From: Flaccisagitta enflata
Taxonomy: Eukaryota > Chaetognatha > Sagittoidea > Aphragmophora
DNA length: 64,000 bases
Assembly (NCBI GenBank): GCA_965153355.1
Contig: OZ231128.1
Span: 32,674,001 to 32,738,000 of the forward strand
Direction of reading: 5' to 3'
Position numbers and translations under genes: made by a program. The first letter of the stretch is position 1; the number at the start of each line of letters is the position of its first letter. Shown piece after piece: positions 57,198 to 64,000 of the stretch. Under the pieces are notes generated by a model. It saw only the letters and a list, made by a program, of their open reading frames with translations, was not told the origin of the DNA and made no database searches.

Positions 57198-57905
57198 ATA
57201 GTTGAACCCCGCATCACAAATGTCAAGAGATCAACAAATTGTATCTATGATAGACAGATTTCTGTTATTGCTAATGCAGGAAATTGAATAAGAACGACAT
57301 ATGAAAGTTGGACAACATTACCACCCAACCCTACTTTAATAAAGGATGAGAGCCTATCACAACTATCCTTTAAATTTCTAAAGAAATATTCCCTCTTCAG
57401 AAATTATCACAAGACTGGTCAAAAGTTATGCATCATTTAAAAAAAGTCACCAATTTCTGTCTATACATGAGATATGCAGACCACAAGAAAACACTTGATA
57501 AATATGGCGGGCCGAAGGAGACCATATCCATCTGGGCACCTTCTCATACTCCTCATATACCAAAAATAGCAAGAAACTGAAACTCTTCTTCCTGAAACAA
57601 CCCTTTCAAAAAATCTTATGTCAACCCCAAAATCTGAAATCAAAATTTTTTGTAATATTTCATCCCAATTGTTACAAACAAATTACCAAATGATGATGTA
57701 GCTATCCAAGGATAATCTAGATATCAAAGGCAATGTTGTTAAAAACCATACCATTGAAGGCAAGAATCGAGAATCAACCATATGGGATCGCCGGCATTCT
57801 ATACCATGGTACTGAAATATATGAAAGTTGGACAACATTACCACCCAACCCAATATGTTACAGGCAGATTTCCGGTATCCGGTATAACGGAATTCAACTT
57901 TATAT
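57198..57905. mobile_element. possible 0.7-kb pogo-like non-autonomous element
   Basis: Left end TATAGTTGAACCCCGCATCA and, on the other strand, TAAAGTTGAATTCCGTTATA are imperfect inverted repeats of the same type as the MITE at 5573. Inside, GAAAGTTGGACAACATTACC plus ACCCAACCC occurs twice (57303 and 57821). No transposase frame is seen. Confidence 0.45.
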
Positions 57906-57976
57906 CTTTTACTTCTACGTTTCCCTCTCTCGTTCAACCAATAAATTATTTACCCTTTTTAAAAAATTTATGCTTA

Positions 57977-58204
57977 GTCTCGTGCTTTGTGACTCATCAG
58001 GCCGCTTTGTCCGTCGGTCGGTCGGTCGGCCGGTTGGCTGGTCAGTCGGTTGGTTGGTTGGTCGGTCCCCTTGTCACTTTTTCGACTTTTTTTAGCTTTT
58101 TGTGCTCAGTGCTCCTGCCCAAAGGCCCATTGCCCAAGTGACCTTCTATCACTGCCCTTGCCCACCCGCACGCGACTGGAGTAGCCGTGTATCCGGCCTT
58201 GTTT
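57977..58204 (+). mobile_element. family A element, complete copy
   Basis: A left block AGTCTCGTGCTTTGTGACTC (hairpin partly decayed), GGCCGCTTTGTCCGTCGGTC, a GGTC/GGTT core, CAGTGCTCCTGCCCAAAGGC, CCCACCCGCACGCGACTGGA and the GTAGCCGTGTATCCGGCCTT end. Confidence 0.8.
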
Positions 58205-58663
58205 TTTCTTCAAAGTCATCATGAAATATGTCATTAAACCGCCTTTTCATCATTTCTTCTTTTTTTGCCTTCCACCGTTCAAACCGGATCTGGATAATGA
58301 ATGTTTATTGCATTTAATGTAATTTCACGCCGCTAACAAATAAACAACATTTAGACATAAAATCTGTGTAGCAATCCACAGTAAAGACATGGCGACATAT
58401 TCACTAAATGATGAAAATGTATGATGAGAAAGATCATCATTAATATACAAAATAGAGCCATCTGCAATAAACTTTCTACTATTGAAGAGGACCCGCTAAC
58501 CATCAAATACTTTTGTGACTATAACCGATTTCCCCCTGGCAAGTTTTTCTACTGTCTGCCTTTCAAGAGTGTTTCAGTATCAGCCTCACGCCTGAACGAA
58601 AGCCTTCTTTTCCCCGACCGCGGGCTTTTCCCAGGCGAGATTTCTTTCCTTGAGCCTCTTCTG

Positions 58664-58702
<39 letters not shown>
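58664..58702. repeat. (CT)n microsatellite
   Basis: About 38 bp of CT inside a pyrimidine-rich 350-bp region. Flanking 58205-58663 and 58703-59260 hold no recognised gene. Confidence 0.85.
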
Positions 58703-58705
<3 letters not shown>

Positions 58706-59267
58706 TCCATTCTTTTTCCCCTTTTGCTCACTTTTTCAATAGAAAGCATTGAAAATGAAATCCACTCCTGTGTCTTCAGTGGTTTCCCTCTGCCTTATTT
58801 TGTATCACTCATTCTTGTCTTACTCTGCCGGTGTTTCTCTGTCATTTTCTTTTTTTTTCCTTAGGTGCTTTTTCTCTTCCTCCTATTCACTTCATCCCTG
58901 TCTTCTCTTTTTCTTCTTTCTCTCCCTGTAAACCTCTTTCTTCTTCATTCCCATTGGTCTTTCATCCTATTTCTCCTTCTTTGGCGCTCGTTCTAGCTAA
59001 CTCTATCTTCCTCTGCCTTTTTTCAGCGGCACACCTCCCTAAACCATTTGGGATTTGTTGCGATTGTGCCCCCGCGTTTATGGGTGTTTTTCATCGATCG
59101 TTAAGGAAAAGTAGCTCAATTTATCGGTCAAGTTGCTTGACTGCTCAGTGAAAATGGTGGCGTGCTTGTAGTCAATGGCCGATTTTGTCGCAATTTTTCC
59201 ACTTCAGAACTCACCCCAAAAGCTGGAAAAAATACATTCTTGGGAGTGGAGCAGTTTGATGTCCCCC

Positions 59268-59900
59268 GCTTTTGGGCAGCAGCCCCGAAGGGGACAAAGT
59301 CCTGTAGAACACAGGGGGACTTTTGTTCGTTCGTCCGTTCGTTAGTTCGTTAGTTCGTCCCCCCTCTTATCAGGCCCCTCAGGCCTAAAATCTGGCCTCT
59401 CAGGCCTCTAATCCAGCCTCTCAGGCCTCAAATCCAGCCTCTCAGGCCTCAAATCCAGCCACTCAGGCCTCAAATCCGGCCACTCAGGCCTCAAATCCGG
59501 CCTCTCAGGCCTCAAATCCGACCTCTCAGGCCTCAAACCTAGCCTTTCAGACCTCAAACTAGGCCTCGCAGGCCTCAAATCGAAATTCCCATGCCTAAAA
59601 CCTATCCTCTCATGCCTCAAATTAGGCCTCAAGTTAGTCTCCTCAAGCTTCCAATTGGCATTCTCAGGCCTTACATCAGCCTTCTTAGACCTCAATTTAA
59701 GCTCTTGAAGGCCTTCAGTCAACCCTCTATGTAGCATCTCATCCAGGTAAAGCAGAACAAACGAAAGTCCCCCTGTGTTCTACAGGACTTTGTCCCCTTC
59801 GGGGCCGCTGCCCTGCTTCCCTCCCCTCTAACTCACAATCACTCAAAGCAGGGCAAAGGGTATCGCTGACCATATATTGCCCTTGGGCGACCTGTTCATT
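59268..59900. mobile_element. family B element, most complete copy, with inverted subterminal arms
   Basis: The left arm 59272-59327 (GGGCAGCAGCCCCGAAGGGG, CCTGTAGAACACAGGGGGAC) is the reverse complement of 59757-59815 in the right part. Between them are about 16 units of a 21-bp repeat (CTCAGGCCTCAAATCCAGCC-like, 59375-59740). The right side continues TCACTCAAAGCAGGGCAAAG, GGTATCGCTGACCATATATT and GCCCTTGGGCGACCTGTT. The inverted arms make the whole element a foldback with a minisatellite loop. Confidence 0.75.
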
Positions 59901-59958
59901 GATATGGCACACCCATCAACTATGGAATCCGCCCATACCATGTAAAATCTTCAACACC

Positions 59959-60141
59959 TACAGTGAAGCACCGCTAGAGCGCATCCGCTAATATGGCATG
60001 CCCGCCTATAAGGCATTTAACGATGTTGAATCAACATGCAGTTATTACCATAAGATATTTTGCAGTTATTTTCATATCGGCAGTAAGACAGCCTCACTAT
60101 CAGTCCCTTGACATGAATTCTAGTGAAGCTCAACTGCAGTA
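59959..60141. mobile_element. 183-bp MITE (family E, copy 2)
   Basis: Left TACAGTGAAGCACCGCTAGA and the opposite-strand TACTGCAGTTGAGCTTCACT resemble each other, with TA at both edges. The interior ATGGCATGCCCGCCTATAAG matches copy 1 at 38684. Confidence 0.65.
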
Positions 60142-60847
60142 GGATTATGGAGCGATCTTCATCTTTGCTGAGCCAATGACTCTATAGAAATTTCTGGCAA
60201 TTTTTTCCCCTTTGATATCAAGATGAAGACCAAGAACGTATTACTTCTAGAGGATAGAATAGGCTGAAGTATTCATATTGAATTAAATCTATTTTGTATT
60301 CCTGATTCATATGTTTTTTCTTTTCTTTCAACTCTCGGAATAGTCAAGGCAAACGGGACAATGAGCCTGAATGAAGCGAATCTGTCTTTCCGTCTGTCTT
60401 GTCGTTATTTCGTCAATTTATGCATATCGATTCAACCATCTTCCTCCTTTTCGGTTAGGGCTCAAGATTGAGATTTTTTCCGATGATTATTTCCTCTCCT
60501 CCATTTCTCTCCTTATCAGAGTATGTCCACATTCATGATTGAGATAAAAAAAAAGTACTAAGGGAAACTAAAGGACTTTCATAAGAGAGTAACAATTTTC
60601 TTAAAGAGATCTAGAGGAAATTCGTATTTTTCTTAATGAAAAATCCGTTACAGGCAAATTTTTCGGATATAGGAAAACCACTGTCGCATGCTATTGAGCA
60701 GGGGCAGTGATTTCGAAGGCTCTTTAGAAGTTTGAGAAAAATGCAATTTTAGCAGTATTGCAAATGAAAAAAAAGTACCCCAAGACCAAGACCGAAGGAC
60801 ACAGCAGCATATGGTAATATCCACATTTCCGAATGTATCAGTAGGAA
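60142..60847. other. unique-looking sequence, nothing recognised
   Basis: AT-rich, no long frames, no repeat signature. Confidence 0.4.
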
Positions 60848-61175
<328 letters not shown>

Positions 61176-61381
61176 TGCATAGTGCAGCAAAGTGAAGAAA
61201 CTGGAGAAATGTCCTTAACTTGATCTGTAAAGTAAGCGTAAAGTAAGCACAACTACCAGTTTAAAATGGTAACACAGGTAACAATCGTTTGACCTTAGCT
61301 ATTTTGGTAAGTATTAGTGTTTTAGGTTAGACTCAGAATGGATGTTTGCTAAAATAGTTCTGCTAAATGGAAAACTTGGAG

Positions 61382-61478
61382 TGATGCGCGTAGTAACTAG
61401 TTAGTGAGGGCTCACAAGGCCCTCTTCCATATTTTTCAGTTTGGGTATAGTGAGGGATATTGTTCCACCTATCATCAC
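61382..61478 (+). repeat. dispersed repeat D, copy 2
   Basis: GTTAGTGAGGGCTCACAAGG, CCCTCTTCCATATTTTTCAG and TAGTGAGGGATATTGTTCCA match 33533-33630. Confidence 0.6.
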
Positions 61479-61663
61479 GAAACTTTTCACCCCGCTTACG
61501 TGAACAGAGCCTTTATCTTGCTATCGTCGAGATTTCTCCGCCCTATTTCAATCTTTAACCATTCTGCTTCTTATTCCCCGTGTTTCATTACAGTGCCCAA
61601 TTTAGATTTAGATTTTCTCTCTCTCTTTGTATTCCTTCTCTCCCTTCCCGCCTGTGCTCTCGC

Positions 61664-61797
<134 letters not shown>

Positions 61798-62022
61798 GCT
61801 TGCCATTTAGTCTCCATATATCTCTGCGTCCCTCTGCACGTTTGTCATTTTGTCTGTTTGACTACTTACCCTTCTTAGGAGGAGAAGATCTTCTTTTTTC
61901 TTCCGGGTTCCTTCCTGTTAAGTTTCATTTTTTCCTTTTTCCGTTATTCCTTTTATCTGAAACTCTTTCCCATTTACTGCCTACCTCTTTTTGGCTTTGT
62001 AGAGATTTTCTCTTTCTTTTTT

Positions 62023-62024
62023 TT

Positions 62025-62075
<51 letters not shown>

Positions 62076-62126
62076 CTCTTTCGTTTTTTCTTTCTTTCTT
62101 TCTTTCTTCCATTCTTTATTTCTTTC
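62023..62126. repeat. (CTTT)n microsatellite
   Basis: About 17 CTTT units plus degenerate flanks. It runs directly into a family A left end. Confidence 0.9.
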
Positions 62127-62128
62127 TG

Positions 62129-62290
62129 TTTTTAGTTGCGGACACGCAACTCTATAAGAGGCTTTGTCCGTCCGTCGGTCGGTCCGTCGGTCCGTCCGTC
62201 CGTAACCCACGAGTCGAAAAGTGGGGAAACGCGCATATCCGCCCCTGCCCACCCGTCCGCAACTGGTGGCCGTGTATCCGGCCTTGTTCT
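62129..62290 (+). mobile_element. family A element, complete short copy
   Basis: TTTTTAG with the hairpin AGTTGCG-GACA-CGCAACT (perfect 7-bp stem), CTATAAGAGGCTTTGTCCGT, a GTCCGTCGGTC core, CCTGCCCACCCGTCCGCAAC and the GGCCGTGTATCCGGCCTTGT end. The far block reads CGCAACT, matching this copy's own stem, where other copies have CGCGACT at both places. Confidence 0.8.
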
Positions 62291-62524
62291 TTCCTTCTTT
62301 CTTTTTTCCTTCCTTTCTTATTCTCTTTCTTTCTTTTTTGCCATCTTTATGTCTTAGTTTATTGCTTTTATCCTTTTTTCTTACTCCGGAGTTTCATACA
62401 ATCTTTCTCTCTCCTACTTTGATTTCCATTTTTACCCCTTTTTTCATTTTTCAACGCGATCGAATTTTCAATGTGATTCATTCAAACATTAATACATCCA
62501 CACGTTCATTCGTTTTACTTATTT

Positions 62525-63262
62525 TTTCATTGATTCATGATTGATTGATTCATTCATTGATTCATTCTTCCACTCATTAACTCATTCACTCATTCATTCA
62601 TTCATTCATTCATTCATTCATTCATTCATTCATTCATTCATTCATTCATTCATTCATTCATTCATTCATTCTATCATTCATTAATTCATTCTTTCATCCA
62701 TTCATCCATTCATCCATTCATCCATTCATTCATTCATTCATTCATTGCTTTATTAATTCATTCATATCTGTAATTATTCATTCATTTATTCATTCATTCA
62801 TTCATTCATTCATTCATTCATTCATTCATTCATTCATTCATTCATTCATTTTTTATCTATGCATGCATGCGTTCGTTCATTCATTCATTCATTCATTCAT
62901 TCATTCATTTATTTATTCATTCATTCATTCATTCATTCATTCATTCATTCATTCATTCATTCACTCATTCATTCACTCATTCATTCATTCAGTCATTCAG
63001 TCATTTTCTCATGCATTCATTCATTCATTCATTCATTCATTCATTCATTCATTCATTCATTCTTTCATTCATTCATTCATTCATTCATTCATTCATTCAT
63101 TCATTCATTCTTTCATTCATTCATTCATTCATTCATTCATTCATTCATTCATTCATTCGTTCATTCATTCGTACAGTCATTCACTTATTCATTCATTCAT
63201 TCATTCATTCATTCATTCATTCATTCATTCATTCATTCATTCATTCATTCATTCATTATTCA
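62525..63262. repeat. (CATT)n tetranucleotide array, about 735 bp
   Basis: Long pure blocks at 62590-62670, 62780-62850 and 62875-63260 separated by variants (CATC, GATT, ACTC). The three overlapping 135-154-codon Phe-Ile-His-Ser frames are artefacts. Confidence 0.97.
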
Positions 63263-64000
63263 ATTCTTAAATTCAGTCATTTAGTAATTCATACATTTAT
63301 TCTTTTACTCACTCGCAAAAAAAAAACATGAAAAACCCTGCACTTTTGTCGTAGACCAGATAGACCTTGTATTTCATTTCTTTCTTTCTTATTCCTTCTT
63401 TTATCTCCTCTCACAATGGAAGCCATTTCGCTCGAGAAGAAAAATCCCCTCTTCCATATTCAATTCAATCTAGAAATTGAATTTCTTCCCTTTTATTTCT
63501 CATACCTTTTATTTTATCTTTCTTCTTTTCTTGTCAGCAATAAGAATAATACGAAGGTTTAGATTGATGTCTTTTCAGTATTAATTAGTCTGACAAGTGA
63601 CAACTATGCTTCTCTACATCCACAGTAGGCAATGTTCTACTATCCGTCCCATAACTCTTTATTGGAAAAAAGTCGAATTACGTAATTCGACTTTTTGAAA
63701 CGTAGGGGAGAAATAAAGTTTTCCATTTTCGGTTTGGGGCAATTTTAAAAAGTTGTGCAGTTTTTGGGCTGGGATGATACATTTTTTGATACTCACAGCT
63801 AAGAAAGAGCTTATTTTTCTCTTTCAAATGGCGCCAACCAGAAGTCTCTACGATCAATAGTTTAGAAGTTATGAATTTTTGAATTTTTATTTATTTTTTC
63901 GCATTTTCGCGAAAATCGATATTTTTCATTGATCCCATTTTTTCGGTCTTATGTAACAATAGGGATGAGTAAACATGTTACGCAAATTGACCCTGACTTT
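63263..64000. other. unique-looking AT-rich sequence
   Basis: No gene recognised. It contains a 30-bp perfect palindrome at 63666-63695. Confidence 0.5.

Noticed and set aside
59408-59737. 109-codon Leu-Arg-Pro-Glu repeat frame on the minus strand
   Set aside because: The 21-bp unit of the family B minisatellite keeps a seven-residue frame. There is no other coding evidence and the copy sits in a mobile element.
62859-63331. Three overlapping Phe-Ile-His-Ser frames, also at 38002-38333 and 4477-4864
   Set aside because: CATT tetranucleotide arrays are open in several frames because four bases times three gives a 12-base period without stops. There is no unique flanking protein.

Overview
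The window looks like repeat-saturated nuclear DNA of an invertebrate animal. There are no prokaryote-style operons. The only convincing host gene is split into many small exons with canonical GT/AG borders, and it encodes a cysteine-rich GDNF-receptor-alpha-like (GFR-like) protein, a metazoan family. No species can be named from the sequence. Parts appear to be a lower-quality long-read assembly: there is a 10-N gap, indel-rich tandem arrays, and an exact 14-base match to an Illumina adapter inside one array.

Layout. 1-2752 is an 81-bp minisatellite. 3188-6560 holds a GA/CT microsatellite, dispersed repeats (families A and B) and a small TA-flanked MITE. 6580-19480 is a 13-kb satellite with higher-order structure: ~68-bp subunits interrupted about every 1.05 kb by a ~190-bp spacer. 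19787-21512 is a family A element carrying a ~1.48-kb imperfect palindrome. 22578-43511 (minus strand) is the 3' part of the GFR-like gene: ten exons with fully compatible phases, coding for about 348 residues. Its introns are filled with microsatellites up to ~600 bp and with mobile repeats. 43763-44265 is a LINE reverse-transcriptase C-terminal fragment that runs into the N gap. 44276-46180 is an AT-rich repeat field.

46300-49730 is a ~3.4-kb element with ~0.5-kb terminal inverted repeats, three minus-strand ORFs (two opening with the same zinc-finger module) and an internal 20/22-bp minisatellite. I recognise no transposase in it, and it is the best candidate for an undescribed element. 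Immediately next to it a family B repeat is split by two nested mariner-type insertions. 51-64 kb is mostly non-coding, with microsatellites, an exact 80-bp tandem array, MITEs and more family A, B and C copies.

The recurring theme is repeats that carry repeats. Families A and C share one plan: a hairpin whose stem sequence changes from copy to copy while staying paired, then a GGTC-rich core, then a GGCCTTGTT end. Several copies contain minisatellites or CA arrays, which suggests these elements seed part of the tandem repeats. Most long open frames in the window (Ser-Leu, Arg-Glu, His-Thr, Gln, and Phe-Ile-His-Ser polymers) are microsatellite translations and are not annotated as genes.
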